Source: RZYX01 sp036654375 (GTDB lineage: Bacteria > Bacillota > Clostridia > Oscillospirales > Acutalibacteraceae). Taken from it: a stretch of DNA of 64,000 nt. Both the position numbers and the translations under genes were made by a program. A model generated the notes under the pieces. The model was not told the origin of the DNA. It searched no databases and worked only from the letters and a program-made list of their open reading frames with translations. The stretch is taken from contig JAVVSD010000009.1 in the NCBI GenBank assembly GCA_036654375.1, positions 1 to 64,000 of the forward strand, read 5' to 3'. Below are positions 36,582 through 44,046 of the stretch, piece after piece (position 1 is the stretch's first letter; each line of letters starts with the position of its first letter).

Positions 36582-37013
36582 TTATTTTTTGTTTCCAACA
36601 ACCCACTGCATCTTTCCATCTACTGATTTATATGTTGCGTCATAGTCATCGCCCTTGTATGTAAAATCTGTGACCTTATTATTAGCACTAATTCCCCATG
36701 ATGTTACTGCCTTAACATCTTTATCCAATTTTTTTTCAATGTTTGCCCAATGATGTTTAGTTGCTTCACTTGCTGTAAATCCTGCTGGAGTGCAAGTCTC
36801 ACCATTTGCATAAGCAATTACAACTTCTGCTTCAACTGCTGTTTTAACACTGTTTGCTTCAGAAATTAATGACTTTTGCTTTGAATCATCAATCCAACCC
36901 ATCATTGATGGAATAAGCATTGCTGCAAGGATTGCTATAATAACAAGAACGATAACGATTTCAATAAGTGTGAAACCTTTTTTGTCTTTTTTAAGAGTTT
37001 TTAACATGTTCAT
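36582..37013 (-). CDS. pilA: Major type IV pilin
   Basis: 143-residue prepilin. The basic leader ends at KKG, and mature FTLIEIVIVLVIIAILAAML has Glu at +5 and the long hydrophobic helix that packs the fibre core. The globular part has a Cys at about residue 96 (GETCTPAGF). First gene of the pilus operon, behind a long structured leader, and followed by a GC-rich hairpin, both fitting a highly expressed major subunit. The ATG at 37013 has AAAGGAG nine bases upstream; a longer in-frame start is rejected. Confidence 0.92.
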   Translation of the reverse strand: MNMLKTLKKDKKGFTLIEIVIVLVIIAILAAMLIPSMMGWIDDSKQKSLISEANSVKTAVEAEVVIAYANGETCTPAGFTASEATKHHWANIEKKLDKDVKAVTSWGISANNKVTDFTYKGDDYDATYKSVDGKMQWVVGNKK

Positions 37014-37051
37014 AATAAATTGCTCCTTTCGCAATTCAAAATATTTTTACT

Positions 37052-37178
37052 GCCTGTAAAATGCTTTTCGTTACCTGTGCTGTGCCTTCACAGGTTATCC
37101 AAGACAAAGTCTCGACCTGCACAGTCTGCTACTTGCAGAAAATCAAATAACAATAACTATTTAATTAATGTTACAGGC
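37052..37178 (-). promoter_or_regulatory. Structured 5' leader of the major pilin, class unknown
   Basis: On the minus strand GCCTGTAA (37178-37171) pairs perfectly with TTACAGGC (37059-37052), closing a domain of 127 bases that ends 39 bases before the pilin start. Inside are the hairpin CTGC-aagta-GCAG (37138-37126) and a compound stem CTGTGC/GCACAG (37124-37119 with 37085-37080) continuing into AGGT/ACCT (37118-37115 with 37095-37092). The layout is a multi-stem junction as in metabolite riboswitches. It does not match my memory of either c-di-GMP class. Upstream (37179-37486) is AT-rich and shows no clear promoter. Confidence 0.5.
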
Positions 37179-37525
37179 CCAACCCCCTTTGTCTTTTAAA
37201 GTTGGCTAAATGGGAAATATTAAATAATATATAGAAATGATTCCCATCTATGTATATATAATATCACATAATACACATAAATGAAAGTTTTATTTTACAT
37301 TTTTTTTCATATTTTGCTACTTTTTTTAAAAATATCACCAAAAATGCAACATTTTTTTACATTAAAGTGATATTATTTAACAATATGTAATCATTTTGTA
37401 ACCTAATAACCATGCTTGTAAAGCAAAGGAAATATTATGTTTAATCTTTTTATAAAATATATAATCAAATATGGGTTAATAAGGACTTGTTTAGTGCATA
37501 CACATTTAACTACGGGGGTGTATTT

Positions 37526-38215
37526 ATGCTTAGCTCATTATTTGACTTTCTTTCTTATCTCTATTATTTTGCATTGCACATCAGCAACCCGTCCTCATTT
37601 CCTCTTCCACTTACCGCAGAAGAAGAAAAGGAGTGCCTTGATAAGATGCAGGAAGGAGACTCGAATGCGAAAGACAAGCTGATTAAGCACAATTTAAGGT
37701 TGGTTGCTCATATTATTAAAAAATACTACTCAAACTATGCTGAACAGGAGGATTTGATTTCGGTTGGTACTATTGGACTTATCAAAGGTATTAATTCATT
37801 TGACCCGGTCAAGGGAACAAGGCTTGCAACCTATGCTGCACGATGTATCGAAAATGAAATTTTAATGTACTTTAGAAGCAGAAAAAAGACTTCTCAGGAT
37901 GTTTACATTAATGATCCTATTGACATTGACAGTGAGGGTAATCCCTTAACACTTATGGATATTATCTGTGTTAACGACTGCATTGCAGATGATCTTGACC
38001 TTAAAATTAAATCAGAGCAATTAATTGATTTTGTTGGAAGACTTAATGACCCAAGGGAAAAAAACATTATTATTATGCGATACGGGCTTTTTGACAGAGT
38101 GCGTATGACGCAAAGAGAAATTGCATCTATGCTTGGAATTTCTCGTTCTTATGTTTCTCGCATCGAAAAAAAAGCTCTCCAACACTTAAGACGAATGTTT
38201 GATGGGCAATCATAA
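37526..38215 (+). CDS. sigK: RNA polymerase sigma factor, SigK type
   Basis: 229-residue sporulation sigma factor for late mother-cell genes. A hydrophobic pro-sequence (about 1-20) precedes PLTAEEEKECL. Region 2 (NLRLVAHIIKKY, QEDLISVGTIGLIKGINSFDPVKGTRLATYAARCIENEILMYFRS) and the region 4 HTH (MTQREIASMLGISRSYVSRIEKKAL) are complete. The gene is uninterrupted, with no skin-type insertion. The ATG at 37526 follows GGGGGTG by five bases; an upstream in-frame start is rejected. CATACACAT at 37497-37505 resembles a sigma-E -10 box but I see no good -35. Confidence 0.93.
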   Translation: MLSSLFDFLSYLYYFALHISNPSSFPLPLTAEEEKECLDKMQEGDSNAKDKLIKHNLRLVAHIIKKYYSNYAEQEDLISVGTIGLIKGINSFDPVKGTRLATYAARCIENEILMYFRSRKKTSQDVYINDPIDIDSEGNPLTLMDIICVNDCIADDLDLKIKSEQLIDFVGRLNDPREKNIIIMRYGLFDRVRMTQREIASMLGISRSYVSRIEKKALQHLRRMFDGQS

Positions 38216-38262
38216 AACCATTTGCCTTATCAACTGCTTGAATGAATGTTTGGCTTAAAAAA

Positions 38263-38304
38263 TAGTAACGGTGACAGAATTATCTGTCGCCGTTACTATA
38301 CTAT
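38263..38304. terminator. Bidirectional terminator between sigK and the hemolysin III gene
   Basis: A 16-bp stem (38263-38278 with 38283-38298) with one G-U pair. The T-run is stronger on the minus strand. Confidence 0.85.
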
Positions 38305-38324
38305 TATAATATTTTGTTATCAAA

Positions 38325-38996
38325 TTATAGCATATAAAGAACTGAAATGAAGTGTAGAATGCTTCCGACAAGAACAAACATATGAAATGTTGAGTGCAAA
38401 TATCTTGATTTTTTGCCTATTGCATAAAATATTGCACCTACTGTATATGCAATTCCTCCAAATATTAAGTATAACAAACAATTCAGACTTATAACCTGAA
38501 GCATCGGCTTAGTTACAATCATTATGCACCAGCCCATTCCAAGATAACTTATCATAGAGAATATTCTGAACCGTTTTAAGTCAATTGCATTTAGTATGAC
38601 TCCGATTATAGCAAGTCCCCACACAACTCCAAAAATTGTCCACGCAAGCGTCGGATTAACCAGTCTTACAGCACAGAGCGTTATTGGAGTATAAGTTCCT
38701 GCTATAAAGAAAAATATTGTGCAATGGTCAATAACCTGAAATATTTTTTTTGAAGTTTTTGTTGGTGGCAAGGCATGATAAACACTTGACATTGTATACA
38801 GCAATATCATTGTTGAACCATATATTGCTCCGCTTACGATGCCCCAGACATTGTGATTTTTTGCTGCAACAACTACACAAACAACAAGTGCCGCAACAGC
38901 AAACGCATCGCCAACCATGTGTGACGATGAATTAAAAATTTCCTCTCCCTTTGTATAATCTGGGAGTTCCCTGTCTTTTATTTTTGTTCTTTTCAT
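38325..38996 (-). CDS. Hemolysin III / PAQR-family membrane protein
   Basis: About 223 residues and seven membrane helices. The PAQR metal-site residues are in place: Ser and His in SSVYH (about 75), Asp in VIDHC and the final pair HSTFH. Bacterial members are annotated hemolysin III; the true activity is probably lipid-related hydrolysis or membrane homeostasis. A GTG at 39005 also opens the frame; the ATG at 38996 is chosen with weak ribosome-site support. Single gene. Confidence 0.9.
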   Translation of the reverse strand: MKRTKIKDRELPDYTKGEEIFNSSSHMVGDAFAVAALVVCVVVAAKNHNVWGIVSGAIYGSTMILLYTMSSVYHALPPTKTSKKIFQVIDHCTIFFFIAGTYTPITLCAVRLVNPTLAWTIFGVVWGLAIIGVILNAIDLKRFRIFSMISYLGMGWCIMIVTKPMLQVISLNCLLYLIFGGIAYTVGAIFYAIGKKSRYLHSTFHMFVLVGSILHFISVLYML

Positions 38997-39075
38997 ATTT
39001 GACACCAGATTTTATTTAAGATTATTATATTGTACCCAATGATTATTGATAAAAAATGAATAAATTAGAAACAAA

Positions 39076-39104
39076 AAAGACAACAGTTAAAACTGCTGTC
39101 TTAA
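39076..39104 (-). terminator. Terminator of the rpsB-tsf operon
   Basis: On the minus strand AAGACAGCAGTT (39102-39091) pairs with AACTGTTGTCTT (39089-39078), with one G-U pair, followed by TTTTTG. It lies 21 bases after the tsf stop. Confidence 0.85.
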
Positions 39105-39124
39105 TTATAATGTAATTTGTGAAC

Positions 39125-40054
39125 TTATTTCATCATGCTTGCAACTTCATCTGCAAAATTGTCCTCTTTTTTCTCAAGCCCTTCACCCTTTGCATATCTT
39201 GTGAAGCCAAGAACCTTGATTTCTGAACCAAGATTTTTTGCAGTATCCTTAACATACTTTTCAACTGTGCTATGGTCAGTGCTTTTTACAAACTCCTGCT
39301 CCATAAGACATACTTCTTTACAGAACTTTGAAATCTTTCCTGAAATAATTCCTTCAAGAACTTTTTCAGGCTTATTCTTCATCTTTTCATCTTCCTTGAT
39401 TTGTACAAGGAGGATTTCTTTTTCGTGGTCAATTGTTTCCTGAGGAACTTCTGCACTATTAAGGAACTGTGGGTTCATCGCAGCAATCTGCATTGCAATA
39501 TCTTTTCCCATTGCCTTAAAGTCTTCTGTTTTTGCTGTTGCTGCATCAGCATCAAAACGAACCATAACACCAACAGAACCACCAGCATGAATATATGAAG
39601 CAGTTGTTCCCTCTATGCGCTCAAAACGACGAATTTTAAGATTCTCCCCGATTGAAAGAATTTTGTCCTGAAGATTTTCCTGAACAGTCCTGTCACTGCC
39701 TGAAAGCTTTTCAGTAAGAAGTGCCTCAACATCAGCTGGGTTTCTCTCTGCTACTGTTTTTGCAACATCAAGCACAAAGCCCTGAAATTCTGCGTTCTTT
39801 GCAACGAAATCTGTTTCAGAGTTAACTTCAACAAGAATTCCGATGTTTTTATCTTCATCATTATATGCAAGAACAACACCCTCAGCTGCAATTCTGCCTG
39901 CCTTCTTTGTTGCTGCTGCAAGTCCTTTTTCTCTTAAAAAGTCAATTGCCTTGTCCATATCTCCATCTGACTCAACCAATGCTTTTTTACAATCCATCAT
40001 GCCTACGCCTGTCTTCTCACGAAGAGCTTGGACATCTTTAGCTGTAAATGCCAT
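39125..40054 (-). CDS. tsf: Translation elongation factor Ts
   Basis: 309-residue nucleotide-exchange factor for EF-Tu. The N-terminal UBA domain (VQALREKTGVGMMDCKKAL) is followed by two core domains with ETDFVAKNAEF (about 80-90). Its position after rpsB is the usual one. The ATG at 40054 follows AGGAGGAA; an 18-residue upstream extension in frame is rejected. A GC-rich hairpin in the rpsB-tsf gap may lower read-through. Confidence 0.97.
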   Translation of the reverse strand: MAFTAKDVQALREKTGVGMMDCKKALVESDGDMDKAIDFLREKGLAAATKKAGRIAAEGVVLAYNDEDKNIGILVEVNSETDFVAKNAEFQGFVLDVAKTVAERNPADVEALLTEKLSGSDRTVQENLQDKILSIGENLKIRRFERIEGTTASYIHAGGSVGVMVRFDADAATAKTEDFKAMGKDIAMQIAAMNPQFLNSAEVPQETIDHEKEILLVQIKEDEKMKNKPEKVLEGIISGKISKFCKEVCLMEQEFVKSTDHSTVEKYVKDTAKNLGSEIKVLGFTRYAKGEGLEKKEDNFADEVASMMK

Positions 40055-40096
40055 AAAAATTCCTCCTGTATATATGAATAATAGTTTTCTTAAAAT

Positions 40097-40124
40097 AAGC
40101 CCGCGCAAAATAGCACGGGCTTTT
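40097..40124 (-). terminator. Hairpin between rpsB and tsf
   Basis: AAGCCCG (minus strand 40122-40116) pairs with CGGGCTT (40103-40097), followed by ATTTTAAG. The tail is too poor in T for a full terminator, so attenuation between the two genes is more likely. Confidence 0.55.
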
Positions 40125-40134
40125 CATTTTATAA

Positions 40135-40881
40135 TTACTCAGCTGCCTGCTCTTTTGCTACAGGTGCAACAACTTCCTTAGTTTCTGCTGCTGCCTGAAC
40201 GCCTTGTCTTCCCTCTATAACTGCATCTGCCATTGCTGCTGTTATAAGCCTTACAGCACGAATAGCATCGTCGTTTCCTGGGATAACATAGTCGATTTCG
40301 TCAGGGTCACAGTTTGTATCAACTATTGCGATGATTGGAATACCAAGCTTCTTTGCTTCTGCAACAGCTATTCTTTCCTTGCGTGGGTCAACAATAAACA
40401 TTGCTGCTGGCTGACGCTTCATCTCTGTGATACCGCCCATGAACTTTTCAAGCTTTTCAATTTCGAGTTTAAGCTTAATAACTTCCTTTTTAGGAAGAAG
40501 CTCAAAAGTTCCGTCTGCTTCCATAGCCTGAAGCTGTGCAAGTCTTTTAATTCTGCGTTGAATTGTTTTAAAATTTGTAAGCATACCGCCAAGCCAACGA
40601 GCGTTTACAAAGGGCATTCCGCAACGGATTGCTTCTTCTTTAACTGAATCTTGTGCCTGCTTCTTGGTTCCTACGAAAAGAATGTCCTGACCGTCCTGTG
40701 AAAGATTGCGGATTACCATATAAGCATCCTCAAGCTTCTTAACAGTTTTCTGAAGGTCGATGATATAAATTCCGTTACGCTCTGTGAAGATGTACTCGTT
40801 CATTTTAGGGTTCCATCTTCTTGTTTGGTGTCCGAAATGAACACCTGCTTCAAGCAATTGCTTCATTGAAACTACTGACAT
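40135..40881 (-). CDS. rpsB: 30S ribosomal protein S2
   Basis: 248-residue S2. MKQLLEAGVHFGHQTRRWNPKM, IYIIDLQKT and the KERIAVAEAKKLGIPIIAIVDTNCDPD block are canonical. The C-terminal tail is Ala- and Glu-rich. GGAGGAAA precedes the ATG. It has its own promoter at 40988-41016 and a leader of about 100 bases. Confidence 0.98.
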   Translation of the reverse strand: MSVVSMKQLLEAGVHFGHQTRRWNPKMNEYIFTERNGIYIIDLQKTVKKLEDAYMVIRNLSQDGQDILFVGTKKQAQDSVKEEAIRCGMPFVNARWLGGMLTNFKTIQRRIKRLAQLQAMEADGTFELLPKKEVIKLKLEIEKLEKFMGGITEMKRQPAAMFIVDPRKERIAVAEAKKLGIPIIAIVDTNCDPDEIDYVIPGNDDAIRAVRLITAAMADAVIEGRQGVQAAAETKEVVAPVAKEQAAE

Positions 40882-40987
40882 AATAATTTCCTCCTTAGTT
40901 TTACCTCCGCACAGTTTGTGGTTCCTGAAACACTCAATATTTTGAATGCACCATCAGGCAAATGCTATGCGTGTGATTTGCGTTGAA

Positions 40988-41016
40988 ATTATACCACATT
41001 TTGCTGCTAATTTCAA
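40988..41016 (-). promoter_or_regulatory. Promoter of rpsB-tsf
   Basis: On the minus strand TTGAAA (41016-41011), 17 bases, TATAAT (40993-40988). The transcribed leader (about 40980-40895) contains an imperfect long stem (CCTGA..TCAGG with GCATTCA/TGAGTGT inside) that could be an S2 feedback site; this is speculative. Confidence 0.8.
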
Positions 41017-41037
41017 GCATTATTTTTTTACCTATAT

Positions 41038-41259
41038 TCATTCACTAAACAAGTCATTCTGTAGCTTAAACAGCTCTGATTTTCTTGCTTTTTCTGTTTC
41101 ATAATCATGTGTAATATTTTTATTATCATCAACAGACAAAACACTGCCATCTTTTATGTCATTTGGAAGACTTTCAAGCGGAATTTTTAGCATTGTTCCG
41201 TCATCGCTCTCACACACTGCAAAATTTTTTTCAATTCTATCAACATAAAGGGTTTGCAT
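41038..41259 (-). CDS. DUF3006-family small protein
   Basis: 73 residues, acidic, no signal or membrane segment. VDRIEKNFAVCESDDGTMLKIPL and the SVLSVDDN stretch are the DUF3006 pattern. Its ATG overlaps the stop of the MBL gene (TAATG), so the two are coupled. DUF3006 proteins commonly pair with ComEC-like metallo-hydrolases; the function is unknown. Confidence 0.85.
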   Translation of the reverse strand: MQTLYVDRIEKNFAVCESDDGTMLKIPLESLPNDIKDGSVLSVDDNKNITHDYETEKARKSELFKLQNDLFSE

Positions 41260-42197
41260 TATGATGCCTCCTTTTCTGTTTCAAGTGTCAGCTTTTTGCC
41301 GTCACTCCCAACAACAATATTGCCACATTCGTCTGTTCGCTTATATTTTATTTTATATGTATTAATTAAATCAACTGTTTCCTTGTGCGGATGTCCATAT
41401 GAATTGTCTTTCCCACACGGAATTATTATAAGACTCGGGCTAACTTCTTTTAAAAAATCTTCTGATGTTGCTGTATTGCTACCATGATGCCCGATTTTTA
41501 TCACATCGGCGTTAACATCATACTGGTTTGCTATTATCTGCCGTTCGACCTCTTTACCTGCATCTCCCATAAATAAGAAACTCGTTTCCTTATATGTTAG
41601 CATTATTACTGCAGACATGTTATTAAGGTCATCAGACTGGCATGACGGAGAAAGAACATTAAAAGTCACATCACCAAGCTTATATTTGTCACCATTTACC
41701 GCAGGTATTACTTTTGCCCCAGAAGCTTTAACTGCCAATAAAAAATTTTCATATACCTTTGTTGTTGGGGTATTGCTTTGAACAAGCTTAGGCATAATGA
41801 CATTTTTTATTTCAAACTCTTCGATAATCTTTGGCATACTTCCAATATGGTCAGAATGCGGGTGCGTTGCAACGAGATAATCGATTGACTTTATTCCATG
41901 TGCTTTAATATAGCTTAATATTTTTTCTTCATTACCTTTTTCTCCTGCATCAATAAGAAATGTTCCTTCTTTTGATTTAATGAAGGCACAATCTCCTTGA
42001 CCTACATCAATATAGTGAACTGTAAACGGTAAATTGTCTGTTGGCGATGCTTCATTTAAGTCAGCTTTATTATATGCGTCGTCCCACGATGGAATGTTTG
42101 GCAGACCAAGAGAAGGTAGTATTGACACCAAAATGATAATTGCCAGTATTATGCCCGAAATTATCCACTTGTTATTACCTTTTATATTTTTTGCCAC
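41259..42197 (-). CDS. ComEC-like metallo-beta-lactamase-fold hydrolase, membrane-anchored
   Basis: 312 residues: a basic start, one membrane helix (about 11-32), then an MBL domain outside the membrane. Metal ligands are in THPHSDHIGSM, FMGDAG and IGHHGSNTATS, and the last strands carry the ComEC-type GHPHKETVD. Stand-alone ComEC-C proteins are thought to be nucleases or phosphodiesterases, possibly for DNA uptake or nutrient use. The GTG start follows GGGGAG by eight bases and overlaps the ygiQ end by 23 bases. Confidence 0.9.
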   Translation of the reverse strand: MAKNIKGNNKWIISGIILAIIILVSILPSLGLPNIPSWDDAYNKADLNEASPTDNLPFTVHYIDVGQGDCAFIKSKEGTFLIDAGEKGNEEKILSYIKAHGIKSIDYLVATHPHSDHIGSMPKIIEEFEIKNVIMPKLVQSNTPTTKVYENFLLAVKASGAKVIPAVNGDKYKLGDVTFNVLSPSCQSDDLNNMSAVIMLTYKETSFLFMGDAGKEVERQIIANQYDVNADVIKIGHHGSNTATSEDFLKEVSPSLIIIPCGKDNSYGHPHKETVDLINTYKIKYKRTDECGNIVVGSDGKKLTLETEKEAS

Positions 42198-44046
42198 CAG
42201 TATTTCTCCCCTTATCCATTCTATTCTGCTGACTTTTATTGTTTCGATAATTACTATTTTGTGGTCTTATCAGACATTTATCTGCTGTTCCAATCAAATC
42301 TGTTCTTCCTGCTTTTTGAAGTGCCTCTATCACAAGCCTTTGGTTGTTGGGAGCAAAATATTGCAAAAGCGCTCTTTGCAGTGCTTTATCATGTGGAGTC
42401 TTTGCAACAAAAACAGGCTCCATTGTGTATGGGTCAAGTTCGGTATAAAACATACAGTTTGATATTGTTCCAGGGGTTGGATAAAAGTCCTGCACCTGCT
42501 CTGGTCTTATCTTTTCACGCTTTAAAAACTGTGCAAGCTCAACTGCATCTGAAAGCTCACTGCCAGGATGAGATGACATTAAATAAGGAACAAGATATTG
42601 CTCTTTACCAATGCTTTTGGATAGCTCATAATATCTTTTTGAAAACTTTAAGTATGCCTCAATATGTGGCTTTCCCATTTTATCCAGTACCTGTGCAGAG
42701 CAATGCTCCGGTGCAACTTTTAATTGTCCGCTGACATGATGCTCAACAAGCTCTTTAAAGAACTTTTCATTACTGTCTTGAAGCATATAGTCATAGCGAA
42801 TTCCCGAACGAATAAAGACTTTTTTTACCTTTGGCAAAGCACGAAGTTCTCGAAGAATTTCAATATATTCGCTGTGGTCTGATTTAAGCTGCTTGCATGG
42901 CGTTGGTGCAAGACATTTTTTGCCCTTACACAATCCGTTCTTTAACTGTTGGTCGCATGACGGATTCCTAAAGTTTGCAGTTGGACCTCCGACATCGTGA
43001 ATATAGCCTTTGAAGTTTGGCTTTTGCGTTAGCATTTTTGCCTCTTCAACAATTGATTTTTTACTGCGAGTTGTTATAAATCTGCCCTGATGAAAGGCAA
43101 GAGAACAAAAATTGCACGCACCAAAGCACCCTCTATTATGAGTTATTGAAAACTCAACTTCTTCAATTCCTGGAACTCCGCCAAGCTTCTCATATGATGG
43201 ATGATAGGTTCTTTCATATGGCAAAGAGTACACCCAATCAAGCTCTGATTGAGTGAGCGGTGGCATCGGCGGATTTTGAACAAGCATTTTTGAGCCATGG
43301 CGTTGCTTGATAAGTTTTCCTCTGATGTGATCCTGCTCGTCTTGCTGAATACGGCAAGCCTTTGCATATTCTTTTTTACTCTTAATTACATTTTCATAGC
43401 TTGGACATTCTGCACCCATAAATGGTGTGTCCTTAACATCGACGGCATAACAAGTGCCATTTATATCTGTAAGGTTTGAAATTGGCTCCCCTTGCGAAAG
43501 ACGCTTTGCAATTTCAATTGTTTGATTTTCTCCCATTCCATAAGAAATTAAATCCGCTTTTGAGTCAAATAGAATTGATTGTTTTATCTCTTCTGCCCAG
43601 TAATCATAGTGTGCAAATCTGCGAAGAGATGCCTCAAGTCCTCCAATTATAATTGGAATATCTCCATATGCTTGTCTTATTAAATTGCAATATACAATAA
43701 CAGCTCTGTCTGGTCTTTTGCCCATTTTTCCACCTGCTGTGTATGCATCCTTGCTCCTTGGCTTTTTCGCAACTGTATAGTGTGCAACCATCGAATCTAT
43801 GTTGCCCGACGATACAAAAAATCCAAGCTTAGGACGACCAAAAAGCTCGAAGTCCGCAGTCTTATCCCAGCGTGGCTGAGCTAAAACAGCCACCCTGTAT
43901 CCGCAGGCTTCAAGCACTCTTGTTATTATTGCCGTTCCAAAGCTCGGATGGTCAACATACGCGTCACCTGTAACATATACAAAATCAACGCTGTCCCATC
44001 CTTTTTCTTTAACCTCTTGTTTTGTTGTTGGCAAAAAATCACTCAT
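42175..44046 (-). CDS. Radical SAM protein, YgiQ family
   Basis: 623-residue large radical SAM protein. The cluster motif CFGACNFC lies near residue 309 in NRGCFGACNFCSLAFHQGRF. The N-terminal B12-domain-like part includes FGTAIITRVLEACGYRVAVLAQP, and an IIIGGLEASLRRFAHYDYW block follows. The family is widespread and its reaction is not established. Its ATG overlaps the ftsK stop (TAATG). The Lys/Arg/Gly/Asn-rich C-terminal tail is typical. Confidence 0.93.
   Translation of the reverse strand: MSDFLPTTKQEVKEKGWDSVDFVYVTGDAYVDHPSFGTAIITRVLEACGYRVAVLAQPRWDKTADFELFGRPKLGFFVSSGNIDSMVAHYTVAKKPRSKDAYTAGGKMGKRPDRAVIVYCNLIRQAYGDIPIIIGGLEASLRRFAHYDYWAEEIKQSILFDSKADLISYGMGENQTIEIAKRLSQGEPISNLTDINGTCYAVDVKDTPFMGAECPSYENVIKSKKEYAKACRIQQDEQDHIRGKLIKQRHGSKMLVQNPPMPPLTQSELDWVYSLPYERTYHPSYEKLGGVPGIEEVEFSITHNRGCFGACNFCSLAFHQGRFITTRSKKSIVEEAKMLTQKPNFKGYIHDVGGPTANFRNPSCDQQLKNGLCKGKKCLAPTPCKQLKSDHSEYIEILRELRALPKVKKVFIRSGIRYDYMLQDSNEKFFKELVEHHVSGQLKVAPEHCSAQVLDKMGKPHIEAYLKFSKRYYELSKSIGKEQYLVPYLMSSHPGSELSDAVELAQFLKREKIRPEQVQDFYPTPGTISNCMFYTELDPYTMEPVFVAKTPHDKALQRALLQYFAPNNQRLVIEALQKAGRTDLIGTADKCLIRPQNSNYRNNKSQQNRMDKGRNTGGKKYKR

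Noticed and set aside
37035..37200. c-di-GMP riboswitch before the pilin
   Set aside because: Expected from biology, but I could not match the conserved cores of class I or class II by eye. Kept as an unassigned structured leader.
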